Shown: one piece after another, positions 1 through 10,205 of the stretch
Layout: every line of letters starts with the position of its first letter
How positions within the stretch are numbered: position 1 is the first letter of the stretch
Assembly: GCA_016283155.1 (NCBI GenBank)
Contig: JAEEMI010000017.1
Coordinates: 1-64,000, forward strand
Reading direction: 5' to 3'
Length of the DNA stretch: 64,000 nucleotides
Source of the DNA: Clostridia bacterium
Lineage (GTDB): Bacteria; Bacillota; Clostridia; Christensenellales; UBA1242
Position numbers and translations under genes: made by a program
Notes under the pieces: generated by a model
Told to the model about the DNA's origin: nothing
What the model saw: only the letters and a program-made list of their open reading frames with translations
Database searches by the model: none

Positions 1-664
1 AGGCTTGTACGATGTGTATGATACTAATAAGTTAGCGACGGTTCCGACTAGCTTTACAATGCAATCCAATGATAATGGTGGACACGACCCTTACAATATG
101 ATGGCACTTGGTTGGGCCAAACCTTATGTTTTTGATAGTAGTGATACAACGTTGGTTAATGAAATTAACGTTACCATTAACGATTTCCAAGCCAGCGGTG
201 ATGTGATTTTGTTAACATCAAATTGGAATGCAACAAAACAAATTTTTGATGAATACATCTTGTTGGAATTGTATACGCCTACGGGCTTAAATGCTTATGA
301 TGCAATTAAAACTGGTTACGCGGATTGCGTTGGAATTCGTGTTTGGCACGTTAATGCCACTATTAATTCTGCAACCAAAGAACACGCCTACTCCAATAAC
401 AGCGCGGAAACCAATTATGATTTATTGCATTTTATTCGTAATAATCCAGATTGTGCTTATCGCGCCACTGATACTTTAAGTCAGAATAATTTATTTGTGG
501 CAGGTGACACATTTGATATGAACACTTACCGTTCGCAATTTTACAATGCCGATGGTAAATTAGATAACGGTAATGACTTGGGTTGGAGCTTTGAAGTAGT
601 TAATATAACTCAAGATGCGAATGGTAATGCTACCGCACAAATCAAATTAGTGAAAGCCGCGTAA
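1..664 (+). CDS. C-terminal part of an M6-family (immune inhibitor A-like) metalloprotease, truncated by window start
   Basis: Frame open to the window edge; GGHDPYNMMALGWAKPYVF resembles the region following the catalytic site in M6-like peptidases. Confidence 0.55.
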   Translation, partial: GLYDVYDTNKLATVPTSFTMQSNDNGGHDPYNMMALGWAKPYVFDSSDTTLVNEINVTINDFQASGDVILLTSNWNATKQIFDEYILLELYTPTGLNAYDAIKTGYADCVGIRVWHVNATINSATKEHAYSNNSAETNYDLLHFIRNNPDCAYRATDTLSQNNLFVAGDTFDMNTYRSQFYNADGKLDNGNDLGWSFEVVNITQDANGNATAQIKLVKAA

Positions 665-697
665 TTAAAAAATCATTGGATAAGTTTTTGGCAGTGC

Positions 698-758
698 TTG
701 ACTTTTTGTATTTGCAACGCTTAAACTGTAAATAGTTTTTGGGGGTTGGTAAAAACTA
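698..758 (+). promoter_or_regulatory. Promoter plus leader inverted repeat upstream of BspA-like gene 1
   Basis: TTGACT (698-703), 18 nt, TAAACT (722-727), then TAGTTTTT (733-740), 10-nt loop, AAAAACTA (751-758). Confidence 0.65.
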
Positions 759-770
759 AAGGGGGCGTTG

Positions 771-3700
771 ATGAAAAAAGTCTTGCGATTATTAGGTTTA
801 ATTTTAGTTTTGGTTGTGGTGTCAATTTTGCCAACGGCTTGTGGTTTTAAAGCATCCGAATATACGGTTAAATTTGTTACGTCAGGTGGCAGTGAAATTG
901 AAGATCAAAAAGTTAGTTATTATAGCCGAGTTGAAGAACAGACGCCCATCTATGTTGGTTATGAATTTCAGGGATGGTATTTAGATCAAGCATTAACCAA
1001 AAAATTTGATTATAGTACACCTGTAACACGCAATTTAATTTTGTATGCAAAATGGCAGGAAAGAAATTGTTTGTTAAAATTTTTACCAAATGGCGGAACA
1101 ACAGTTGAAGCCAGAACAGTTCCTTACTATGACTTAACTAGTGAACCAGTGGTTAAACGTTTAAACTTTGGTTTTATTGGCTGGTATACCGAAGATGGTC
1201 AATTGTTTGATTTTTCGATGCCAATTACTGGTGATTATACTTTAAAAGCTGAGTGGAGTGATAAGTTCACTTATGACAATGTTATCACAGGACAGTCGTA
1301 TAAAATTACCAGTTACACTGGTGATGCTGAAACTGTGGTTTTGCCAAAATCATATAATGGGGTTCCAGTAGTTGCTATCGCAGATGAAGCTTTGAAAAAT
1401 TGTACAGCAACATCAATTACGATTCCAGACAGTATAATGGGAATTGGTAATTCGGCGTTTGAAAGTTGTGCAAATTTGACTTCAATTTCTGTGCCGCGCA
1501 GTATCAGCGAGATTGGCAGTTTGGCCTTGAAAAATTGTGCTAAATTAACGTCGATTAAAGTTGATGCACGTAACGGTAAATATACCAGTCGCGATCAAGA
1601 AGGTAACGAAGTTAATGCTATTATTAATGGTAATACGCTGTTGTATGGTTGCCAAACTACGACAATTCCCAATTATATTAAAAATATTGGTGATTATGCT
1701 TTCTATTATTGCGGTAGTTTAACTGCTATTACAATTCCTAGTAGCGTTACCAAAATAGGTTCTGGAGCGTTTGCTTTCACAGGATTAACTTCAATTGTTA
1801 TTCCGAGCAGTGTAACCGAAATGAATAATTATGTTTTCAATGGTTGTTCAAAATTGCAAGCTGTTAATTGTGAAGCGATGGAACAACCGAGCAATTGGAA
1901 AAGTAGTTGGAAGAGTGGTTGGAATAATGGTGGTACTAATTACACCGAATGGGGTTATGGTTTGTTTACGTTCCCAGAAAATACAGATAGTAATGGACAC
2001 TTTGGCATTACTGGTTATACAGGAAATTTGAAGGAAATTGTTTTACCTCAATCACACTTAGGTTATCCAGTTACTTACATTGGGACAGAAGCATTTAAAA
2101 ATTGCACTCAATTAACTGCGGTAACTATTCCAAGCAAAATTACCACGATTGGTCAAAAAGCTTTCTTGGGTTGTACCGGTTTAACTACAATGGAAATTCC
2201 CAGTTCAGTAACTGATATGGGTAAATATGTGTTTTATAGTTGTGCAAACTTGAAATTGGTTCACGGTTTAGCGACGTCTGAACCGTCCAATTGGACCGCT
2301 GGATGGTTAAGTGGTTGTCAAGCCAAGGTGGTATTTGGTACGGTAGAAATTGATGGTAATTTTGTCTATCAGTTAGATTCAAATCGATACAAGTTATTAG
2401 CTTACATCGGTAATGCAACTAGCGTAAGTATTCCACAAACGCGCAGTGGTAAAGCAATCACTGTCATTGCTGAAAAAGCATTTGAAAACTGTCAGTTAAC
2501 TTCAATTACGATTCCAAACAGTATTGCCTCAATTGGGCATTATGCATTTAAAAATAGTGGTTTAACCTCAGTAACCATTCCGGGTTCGGTATCCACTTTC
2601 TTTGGTGATCATTCCTTTGAGGATTGTACCGCTTTAAAAACTGTTACAATTGAAAGTGGTGTACTACATATTGGCAATTCGGCTTTTGATGGCTGTAAAG
2701 CATTAACCAGTGTTAGCATTCCGGCTAGTGTTACCAGTACGGGCAGTTTTGTTTTTAGTGGTTGCACCAGTCTGACTTCAATTACATTACCAAGTAGTTT
2801 TACATATTTAGTGAATGGTCTGTTTTATGGTTGTACACAATTAAAAACTGTTACCTGTCAGGGAACAATAACACAGATTTATGAGATGGCTTTTGGGGGT
2901 TGTACTGCGTTAACGGCATACACAATTCCAAGTACAGTTACCAGTATTGGTAGTTATAGCTTTACAGATTCAGGATTAACCGCAATTACAATTCCAAGTA
3001 GTGTTACTGCAATGGGTGAGGGTGTATTTACCGATTGTGCCGATTTGGCAACAATTTATTATACATCTAGCACAAAGAAGCCAAGTGGTTGGGATGATAA
3101 TTGGAAGAGTAGTTGTAATGCCGCAATTGCCGTTACTGTTCCCAGTGGTACCACTAGTATTGCTAATAATGCTTTTAAAGATTGTACAGATTTGAAATCA
3201 GTTGGTATTCCAACAACAGTGAAATCAATTGGTACCAGTGCATTTGAGGGTTGTACTAATTTGAATCAAATTACTAATTTAGGACGTGTTACTGTGATTA
3301 GTGCATCAGCATTTAAAAATTGTCAGGCTCTAACCAGTTTTACGATTCCGAGTGGGGTAACAAGTATTAGTCAAGAAACATTCAATGGTTGTTCTGTTTT
3401 GAAAACGGTTGTTATTCCAAACGGAGTTACTACCATTAGTGATTATGCTTTTAGTTATTGTTTTGCATTAACAGCGATTGAAATTCCTAACAGCGTTACG
3501 ACGATTGGACAAGGTGCTTTTATCCAAACCGGTTTACAAACGGTTACTATCCCGGCCAGTGTTACCGCGATGGGAATTAACGTGTTTGCTTATGCTTTGA
3601 ATTTAACCAAGATTAATTGTGAGGCAGCGGCAAAACCAAGTAATTGGCAAACTAATTGCTTGAACTATTGTGGAGCCAAAGTTGAATGGGCGTATGGTCA

Positions 3701-4970
3701 ATTTGAATATACAGATTTAGATGAGAATAATCATTATGGTATTAAGCGTTACAAAGGTGATTTAACTGAAGTTTCAATTCCGAGAGAATATTTAAATTCA
3801 CCGGTTACCTTTATTGATAATCGAGCCTTTGAAAATAAGAGCAGTATTACAGCGGTTACCATTCCGAATACGATTACGCACATTGGCGAATCAGCATTTA
3901 ATACTTGTTCAAGCTTAACTACCATTACCATTCCAAATTCAATTACCAGTATGGGCAGATGGGCATTCGCTTATTGTTCAAATTTGATTACGGTAAACAT
4001 TACCGAGGGAGTACAGGTAATTGGCGAAAGTGCATTTTTAAACTGTACGGCATTAAAATCAATTATTATTCCAGCCAGTGTTACCAGTATTGGTACTAAT
4101 GCTTTCGGTAACTGTACGGCATTGAATTCACTGTCAGTTAATTCGGGTAACACGAAATACACAAGTTATGATAGTGGTACCGGTAGTGTCTTTAAAGGTA
4201 TTATGGATGTTTCTGATAGTGAAAACTATACATTAATTGCGGGTTGTAAAGCAACAACTATCCCCAGTTCAGTCAAAACGATTGGCAGATATGCGTTCCT
4301 TGGTTGTTCTGGTTTAACATCAATTACCATTCCAAATGGTGTAACCAAAATTGAAATTTGTGCTTTCGCAAATTGTACAGGTTTGACTTCAATCACAATT
4401 CCTGGCAGTGTTAAAATGATTGATGTCCAGGCATTTGGTGATTGCACAGGAATAACAACTGTTACCTTGTCAGAGGGGCTTCAATCAATTGGTAGTTATG
4501 CTTTTGCTGGTTGTACGGGATTAACCGAGATGACAATTCCGTCGAGTGTAACTACGATGGGAGAAAACGTTTTCTATAATTGTTCTGATTTAACGATGAT
4601 AAATTATTATGCGGCAACAAAGAATAAATACGGTTGGAATGAAAGTTGGAAAGGAAATGGTTGTCCTGCGAAGTATTCAATTACAGTGCCAAGTGATTTC
4701 TGGGCAATTCCGTCAATCGCTTTTGAGAATTGTACAGATTTGGTTTCCATTACAATTGGTAATAATATTAGTTATATTGGTGATGCTGCATTTAGAGGTT
4801 GTACTAATTTAACGACAATTACGATTCCAGCTACTGTAACCACAATGGGCAGTAAGGTGTTTGAGAATTGTTCAAATTTGACTAGAATTATGATTCTAGG
4901 TGGTACAGCGGGTTGGAGTCCAGACTGGAAGGGTAATTGTACGGCCTCAATTGATGATGGTGCGCACTAA
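771..4970 (+). CDS. BspA-type LRR_5 surface lipoprotein with two Listeria-Bacteroides (Flg_new) repeats
   Basis: Lipobox-like LPTAC after MKKVLRLLGLILVLVVVSI; two GWY..D......P.T....L.A.W repeats; many ~23-aa LTSITIPSSVTSIGxxAFxxC repeats. Confidence 0.9.
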   Translation: MKKVLRLLGLILVLVVVSILPTACGFKASEYTVKFVTSGGSEIEDQKVSYYSRVEEQTPIYVGYEFQGWYLDQALTKKFDYSTPVTRNLILYAKWQERNCLLKFLPNGGTTVEARTVPYYDLTSEPVVKRLNFGFIGWYTEDGQLFDFSMPITGDYTLKAEWSDKFTYDNVITGQSYKITSYTGDAETVVLPKSYNGVPVVAIADEALKNCTATSITIPDSIMGIGNSAFESCANLTSISVPRSISEIGSLALKNCAKLTSIKVDARNGKYTSRDQEGNEVNAIINGNTLLYGCQTTTIPNYIKNIGDYAFYYCGSLTAITIPSSVTKIGSGAFAFTGLTSIVIPSSVTEMNNYVFNGCSKLQAVNCEAMEQPSNWKSSWKSGWNNGGTNYTEWGYGLFTFPENTDSNGHFGITGYTGNLKEIVLPQSHLGYPVTYIGTEAFKNCTQLTAVTIPSKITTIGQKAFLGCTGLTTMEIPSSVTDMGKYVFYSCANLKLVHGLATSEPSNWTAGWLSGCQAKVVFGTVEIDGNFVYQLDSNRYKLLAYIGNATSVSIPQTRSGKAITVIAEKAFENCQLTSITIPNSIASIGHYAFKNSGLTSVTIPGSVSTFFGDHSFEDCTALKTVTIESGVLHIGNSAFDGCKALTSVSIPASVTSTGSFVFSGCTSLTSITLPSSFTYLVNGLFYGCTQLKTVTCQGTITQIYEMAFGGCTALTAYTIPSTVTSIGSYSFTDSGLTAITIPSSVTAMGEGVFTDCADLATIYYTSSTKKPSGWDDNWKSSCNAAIAVTVPSGTTSIANNAFKDCTDLKSVGIPTTVKSIGTSAFEGCTNLNQITNLGRVTVISASAFKNCQALTSFTIPSGVTSISQETFNGCSVLKTVVIPNGVTTISDYAFSYCFALTAIEIPNSVTTIGQGAFIQTGLQTVTIPASVTAMGINVFAYALNLTKINCEAAAKPSNWQTNCLNYCGAKVEWAYGQFEYTDLDENNHYGIKRYKGDLTEVSIPREYLNSPVTFIDNRAFENKSSITAVTIPNTITHIGESAFNTCSSLTTITIPNSITSMGRWAFAYCSNLITVNITEGVQVIGESAFLNCTALKSIIIPASVTSIGTNAFGNCTALNSLSVNSGNTKYTSYDSGTGSVFKGIMDVSDSENYTLIAGCKATTIPSSVKTIGRYAFLGCSGLTSITIPNGVTKIEICAFANCTGLTSITIPGSVKMIDVQAFGDCTGITTVTLSEGLQSIGSYAFAGCTGLTEMTIPSSVTTMGENVFYNCSDLTMINYYAATKNKYGWNESWKGNGCPAKYSITVPSDFWAIPSIAFENCTDLVSITIGNNISYIGDAAFRGCTNLTTITIPATVTTMGSKVFENCSNLTRIMILGGTAGWSPDWKGNCTASIDDGAH

Positions 4971-5024
4971 AAAATATTGTTAATTATGTAATGTTGTGAA
5001 TTTGATTTGCCAAGGTGTGTGGGG

Positions 5025-6107
5025 ATGGTTAAAATATTGGTAATGAAAAATGCAAAAAATCAAGCGGCAAAAAATACACAAAAAAAATTAGGAACAGTAT
5101 TGGTAACGGGTGGAGCTGGTTACATCGGTAGTCATACTTGTGTTACATTGTTGGAACACGGCTATGACATTGTAGTGGTGGACAACTTTGTGAATAGTTC
5201 ACCAGTTAGTTTGGAACGGGTAACCCAAATTACGGGAAAAACTTTTCCGTGGTACCGGGCTGATTTACGCAACCGTTCACAATTAGCAGAAATTTTTGAT
5301 AAACATAAAATTGATTGGGTTATTCACTTTGCGGCTTTGAAGGCGGTTGGTGAAAGCGTGGCGCAACCATTGCGTTATTACGAAAATAATTTGAATGCCA
5401 CTTTATCATTGTTGGCGGTAATGGAAAAATACGGCTGTAAGAAAATTGTTTTTTCATCCAGCGCGACAGTGTATGGCGACCCTGAACGTTTACCTTTAAC
5501 GGAAGATTGTTCATTGCACACAACTAATCCGTACGGAGCAACTAAATTAATGATTGAAAATATTTTGCGTGATATTTGTGCTGCTGATAAAACTTGGACG
5601 GCGGTAATTTTACGTTACTTCAATCCAGTTGGCGCGCATCCATCTGGTTTGATTGGAGAAAATCCACAAGGAATTCCTAACAATTTAACTCCATACATTG
5701 CTCAAGTGTTGACAGGAAAATTGCCTTATTTACAAGTCTTTGGTAATGATTATGCGACACCAGATGGAACCGGTGTGCGTGATTACATTCACGTTTGCGA
5801 TTTAGCCGACGGACATTTACAAGCTATTGCAAAAATTAAAACTACTGGTGTACATACCTTTAACTTGGGTACGGGTCAAGGTTACAGTGTGTTAGATGTT
5901 TTGCACGCTTTTGAAAAGGCAGCCGGACGGGAAATCCCTTATCAAATCAAACCACGTCGTGCTGGAGATATTGCAGCTTGTTATGCCGATCCTAGTTTGG
6001 CTGAACGAGAATTGGGTTGGCACGCACAATATGGCTTAGACGCAATGGCACGTGATTTGTGGCAATTTTACAGCAAAAACCCTAATGGTTATGATGATAA
6101 AAAATAA
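5025..6107 (+). CDS. galE: UDP-glucose 4-epimerase
   Basis: VLVTGGAGYIGSHT, SSSATVYGDP, NPYGATKLMIE, LRYFNPVGAHPSGLIGE motifs. Start codon uncertain (ORF opens at 5007). Confidence 0.93.
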   Translation: MVKILVMKNAKNQAAKNTQKKLGTVLVTGGAGYIGSHTCVTLLEHGYDIVVVDNFVNSSPVSLERVTQITGKTFPWYRADLRNRSQLAEIFDKHKIDWVIHFAALKAVGESVAQPLRYYENNLNATLSLLAVMEKYGCKKIVFSSSATVYGDPERLPLTEDCSLHTTNPYGATKLMIENILRDICAADKTWTAVILRYFNPVGAHPSGLIGENPQGIPNNLTPYIAQVLTGKLPYLQVFGNDYATPDGTGVRDYIHVCDLADGHLQAIAKIKTTGVHTFNLGTGQGYSVLDVLHAFEKAAGREIPYQIKPRRAGDIAACYADPSLAERELGWHAQYGLDAMARDLWQFYSKNPNGYDDKK

Positions 6108-6134
6108 AATCTCAAAAATTAAATTTGAGTGGCG

Positions 6135-6171
6135 TTGACAAAAATTAAATGAAACGGCTATACTAAATTTG
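6135..6171 (+). promoter_or_regulatory. Promoter; predicted leaderless transcript
   Basis: TTGACA (6135-6140), 18 nt, TATACT (6159-6164), 7 nt to ATG 6172; no Shine-Dalgarno. Confidence 0.65.
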
Positions 6172-8301
6172 ATGAAAATCAATTTACACGATTCATTGCG
6201 TGTCCCATTTTATCAACGGATTAGTTACCTGTATATACCCGCATTGTTCGTGGTTACTTCGGTAATTTTGGAAGTAATGATGTTTGCTTTAATGCGTTTA
6301 AGCTTTCCTAGTGGTTATATTTTTAGTTTAGCAATTGTTTTAATTTTAGCAGCTGTCGTGGCTTTGTTACGTCAAAAATGGTTGCAAACGGTAATTTGTT
6401 CGTTATTGTTAGGTTGGCAATTAACTACCACAATTTCTAATGTGATTGCGAACGATACCTGTATGGAAATTTTTTCGTTGGAAACCCTAAAAACCTTAGG
6501 AATGGCATTTGGCAACGCTGGAGCAATTGAATTAGGTTATTGGTTTTTAGTGCCAATTATTGCTTTGATTATTATTTATATTGTTGCCGTGGTTTTAATT
6601 ATGTGGTTTTGTCGTATGCCAAAAATTAAACAGCAACATCGTTGGCAAATTATTTTGTGCGGTTTATTAGCGTTCGTAAGTTTCTTTAGTTATACAGTTG
6701 CGTATTCCAGTTTGCCAAATTATCAAAAAGGAACCGATGCTTATGTTGCTAATTTAAGTAATCCTAAATTTGTTTACGATACGTTTAATAATCGTGTTTC
6801 TAGTTTACGTACTTTTGGCAGTTACAGTTATTATTTGGATAACTTTTTGAAATTAATTGGGGCCAAAGCAAAAATGTCCGATGTAATGGATTTACAGATT
6901 AAAGACTTTCAGGCTAATGATTTTGCGTTGCCGACCAACGAAACCTTGGGTGAAGGGTATAACTTGATTATGGTGTTAATGGAAACTTTTGAAAGAGCGG
7001 CGATTAACCCAGTTACGATGCCAAACTTATATAATTTTATGAAAGAAAGTTGTTATGAGGTTGATGGTTATTACAGTATTGAAAGAACGTGTTTTACTGA
7101 TCACATTGGACAGACCGGAATGCACGTTTCTGGTAAAGAATTGTGGAACAATTATGGTAATGTAGAAGTCCCGCATTCGTTAGCTAATATTTTTAAACGT
7201 AGTGAGGGTTATACGGCCAATGCTTTCCACGATTTTGACGGTCGCAGTTATAACCGAGAAGAAATTTTTACGAAACGTTGGGGATTTGATAGTTTCACTG
7301 ATTTTAATGATTATGAAACAAAACGCCAAACCGCACATTGTGGCTTAAACTCGGATAAGGATTTGTTTGAACAAAATTTAGAAAAGATTGCTCCGGCTGA
7401 TCAAAATTTTTACAGTTACATTGTGAGTGTATCAACACACTCGCTGAATGCATCTTGGTTTAATTTACGTGACTATTATCCGGAAATTTTTGATTATTTG
7501 GAAGAACCAACTAATTGGGAGCAATTGACTCAATTGTATCCAATTTTAACGACAGGTACACCGCGACAAATTTTGACTGCAAAAAATTATTTGGCGGGGA
7601 CATACAACTTTGACCAAGGTTTTGGTGCTTTATTAGAACGTTTAAAAACGACGACCGGTAAAGATGGACGTTTGTTGATTGAGACAACGGCTTTTGTGAT
7701 GTTTGGTGACCATTATTATTATGTTAACCCATTTGCGTTAAAACCTGAAAATGACAATCCACGTGAGTTATTGGGTAATCGTTGTCCATTAATTGTTTAT
7801 AACCCAAAAGCAAAAATTGATGGAAGCACTATGACACAAGCTGAAAATGTGGTAAATAACATTGCGATTAGTGATCCAGCATCGCGTACACGTCACGGTG
7901 TGACTTTACGTCGTTTTACATCAACAATGGATTTATATCCAACGGTATGTAGTTTATTTGGAGTACAAACCGATCAACAACTAACTTATGGACATAGTAT
8001 CTTTGATAGTAACGCATCAATTGGTGTAGGATATTTAGGCGGTTTTACTTGGGGTGTGACTAACGAAAATCCTAAAAATGATATTGACCCAGTGACAGAT
8101 TGCGTGGATTGGCACATTTGGCGGACATTAGATTTTGTCAATTTTGCTGGGAAAACTTTAACTAAGGAACAAGTAGCCGCAGTGGCACCAACGGTTAACC
8201 GTACGTATGCATCAATTTATTTGGATACATCGTTATATGAAAAAAATGGTTTTAGGAATTTAGCTAAATCACAAACATATCATTTACGAACCATTATTTA
8301 G
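6172..8301 (+). CDS. LTA synthase-like membrane sulfatase/phosphoglycerol transferase
   Basis: N-terminal TM helices followed by an alkaline-phosphatase-superfamily ectodomain (LIMVLMETFE, TCFTDHIGQTGMHV, FVMFGDHYYY). Confidence 0.8.
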   Translation: MKINLHDSLRVPFYQRISYLYIPALFVVTSVILEVMMFALMRLSFPSGYIFSLAIVLILAAVVALLRQKWLQTVICSLLLGWQLTTTISNVIANDTCMEIFSLETLKTLGMAFGNAGAIELGYWFLVPIIALIIIYIVAVVLIMWFCRMPKIKQQHRWQIILCGLLAFVSFFSYTVAYSSLPNYQKGTDAYVANLSNPKFVYDTFNNRVSSLRTFGSYSYYLDNFLKLIGAKAKMSDVMDLQIKDFQANDFALPTNETLGEGYNLIMVLMETFERAAINPVTMPNLYNFMKESCYEVDGYYSIERTCFTDHIGQTGMHVSGKELWNNYGNVEVPHSLANIFKRSEGYTANAFHDFDGRSYNREEIFTKRWGFDSFTDFNDYETKRQTAHCGLNSDKDLFEQNLEKIAPADQNFYSYIVSVSTHSLNASWFNLRDYYPEIFDYLEEPTNWEQLTQLYPILTTGTPRQILTAKNYLAGTYNFDQGFGALLERLKTTTGKDGRLLIETTAFVMFGDHYYYVNPFALKPENDNPRELLGNRCPLIVYNPKAKIDGSTMTQAENVVNNIAISDPASRTRHGVTLRRFTSTMDLYPTVCSLFGVQTDQQLTYGHSIFDSNASIGVGYLGGFTWGVTNENPKNDIDPVTDCVDWHIWRTLDFVNFAGKTLTKEQVAAVAPTVNRTYASIYLDTSLYEKNGFRNLAKSQTYHLRTII

Positions 8302-10132
8302 CTAAATCCAAAATTACTTTATATTCATCCAGCCACATTGCAATTTGGTAAATAAATGCCAAATATTGTGGGCGTTGCATTAATTGGCCGAACCAAGGTC
8401 GTGTTTGTTCTGGTCGATGGTTTGCTAACACTTTGATGATAAAGTCACGTTCAACAATTTGCCAAACGGGGTGGTTAGTATCAGCAATTAACTTTTGTAT
8501 TTGTAGTTCAATTAAAGCTGTGTAGACCGGGTCAACAGTTTTAGGATATGGACATTTTTTGCGTGTTAGGATGGGAGCTGGTAAAATGTCTTTTAGTGCA
8601 GCCCGTAAAATGCCTTTTTCTTGGTTGCCGTAATTTTTCATTGTCCACGGAATGTTGTAAACGTATTGTACTAAATTTATGTCGGTAAATGGCACACGAA
8701 CTTCTAGACCGCAACGCATTGCCATTCGATCCGCGCGTTCTAATAAATTCAAACCAAACCAGCGTATGGTTAAATAACTGTAAATTTTCATTTGGCGATC
8801 TGCGGGACTGTCAGTGGGAGAAAGTGGCACTTCAGCAACGGCTTTATTGTAAGTTTTATTCACAAAATCTTGAATATTCAATTTAGTGCGTAAAGGTCGA
8901 GCAATGGTGTTTTCGCGCATTGATAAATCAATTGCCCACGGAAACGTGGTAGCGTTGGCGGTATCATTACGGTAAAACCAAGGATAGCCACAAAAGATTT
9001 CGTCGGCAAATTCACCACTGAGACAAACCGTAATATCTTGTTTTAAAGCCCGACAGAATAACAGTAGTGAACTATCAATGTCGGCCATTGCGGGATAATC
9101 GCGAGCAATTAAGGCTTCCCGTAAAGTGGCACAAAGGTCAGCCGATTGTAAAATTTTATAACTGTGGTCAGTTCGATATTGTTTGACCATTAAATCAATG
9201 TAGTAGTTATCACGACTGGGCGAAAAGTCAGTGGGTTGAAAATTGTCAGCATTACCGTCATAATCAACCGAAAAAGTTTTGAGTTTTTGACCGGTACGTG
9301 CTGCCAAAGCGGTAACAGCACTGGAATCCAGGCCACCGCTGAGCATTAAGCCAATTTGGACGTCACTAACTAATTGTTGTGGAACAATTCGTTGTAACAT
9401 TGTTTGAATGGTTTGAATGGTGGTGGCAGTATCATCAGTGTGGGGGCGACTGGTTAATTTAAAATAGGTTTTGGTAAATAGTTTACCATCTTGCCACCAA
9501 GCATATTCTCCAGGTTTAATTTCATTAATCTTAGTATAAACAGTTTTACCGGGGGTACGGGCAGGACCGATACCGAATAGTTCACGCAACCCACCAAGAT
9601 TAACGTGTGGCGTAATTCTAGGGTGACAAAAAAGGGCTTTAATTTCGGAAGCAAAAGCCAGGGCTTTATTTTGTTGGCTGTAAAATAATGGTTTAACTCC
9701 TAATGGGTCACGTGCCAAAAATAAACGGTTAGTGGGGGTTTCGTAAATGGCAAACGCAAAAATTCCGTTAAAAAGTCGTAGCGCTTCCGGACCTTCAACC
9801 GCAAATAGTTTCAAAATGATTTCGGTATCACAAGTGGTATGTAAACGAATGTGATGTTGTTTTAATCTTTGGCGTAATGTTGCACTGTTGTATAGTTCTC
9901 CGTTATACACAATGGTGTAAGTATGACCGTGATAAGTGTAACTCATTGGTTGGTGTCCATTTTTTAAGTCGATAATACTTAAACGTTGTTGACCAAGATA
10001 GCACTGACAGTGTGTATAAATACCATTGTCGTCTGAGCCGCGGTGGGCAAGCGTTTGGTTCATTTGGGCTAAAATAGTTTTAGCTTGTTTTTTAGGATAT
10101 TTAAAATTAATAAATCCATTGATTCCACACAT
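8294..10132 (-). CDS. asnB: Asparagine synthase (glutamine-hydrolysing)
   Basis: MCGINGF N-terminal glutaminase, LAHRGSDDNGIY, LMLSGGLDSSAV PP-loop. Confidence 0.93.
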   Translation of the reverse strand: MCGINGFINFKYPKKQAKTILAQMNQTLAHRGSDDNGIYTHCQCYLGQQRLSIIDLKNGHQPMSYTYHGHTYTIVYNGELYNSATLRQRLKQHHIRLHTTCDTEIILKLFAVEGPEALRLFNGIFAFAIYETPTNRLFLARDPLGVKPLFYSQQNKALAFASEIKALFCHPRITPHVNLGGLRELFGIGPARTPGKTVYTKINEIKPGEYAWWQDGKLFTKTYFKLTSRPHTDDTATTIQTIQTMLQRIVPQQLVSDVQIGLMLSGGLDSSAVTALAARTGQKLKTFSVDYDGNADNFQPTDFSPSRDNYYIDLMVKQYRTDHSYKILQSADLCATLREALIARDYPAMADIDSSLLLFCRALKQDITVCLSGEFADEIFCGYPWFYRNDTANATTFPWAIDLSMRENTIARPLRTKLNIQDFVNKTYNKAVAEVPLSPTDSPADRQMKIYSYLTIRWFGLNLLERADRMAMRCGLEVRVPFTDINLVQYVYNIPWTMKNYGNQEKGILRAALKDILPAPILTRKKCPYPKTVDPVYTALIELQIQKLIADTNHPVWQIVERDFIIKVLANHRPEQTRPWFGQLMQRPQYLAFIYQIAMWLDEYKVILDLAK

Positions 10133-10170
10133 ACGACATTGTATGCCGTGCGTGGTTAGTTTGTTAGTGT

Positions 10171-10205
10171 TTGACCGTCCGTCAGTGGTTTGTTATAATT
10201 GAGCG
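10171..10205 (+). promoter_or_regulatory. Promoter; predicted leaderless transcript for PHP gene
   Basis: TTGACC (10171-10176), 17 nt, TATAAT (10194-10199), 6 nt to ATG 10206. Confidence 0.65.

Noticed and set aside
9454-9654. Short ORFs inside conserved genes (asnB, fusA, eno, hydrogenase genes)
   Set aside because: Out-of-frame or antisense to well-supported genes, no RBS or recognisable product.
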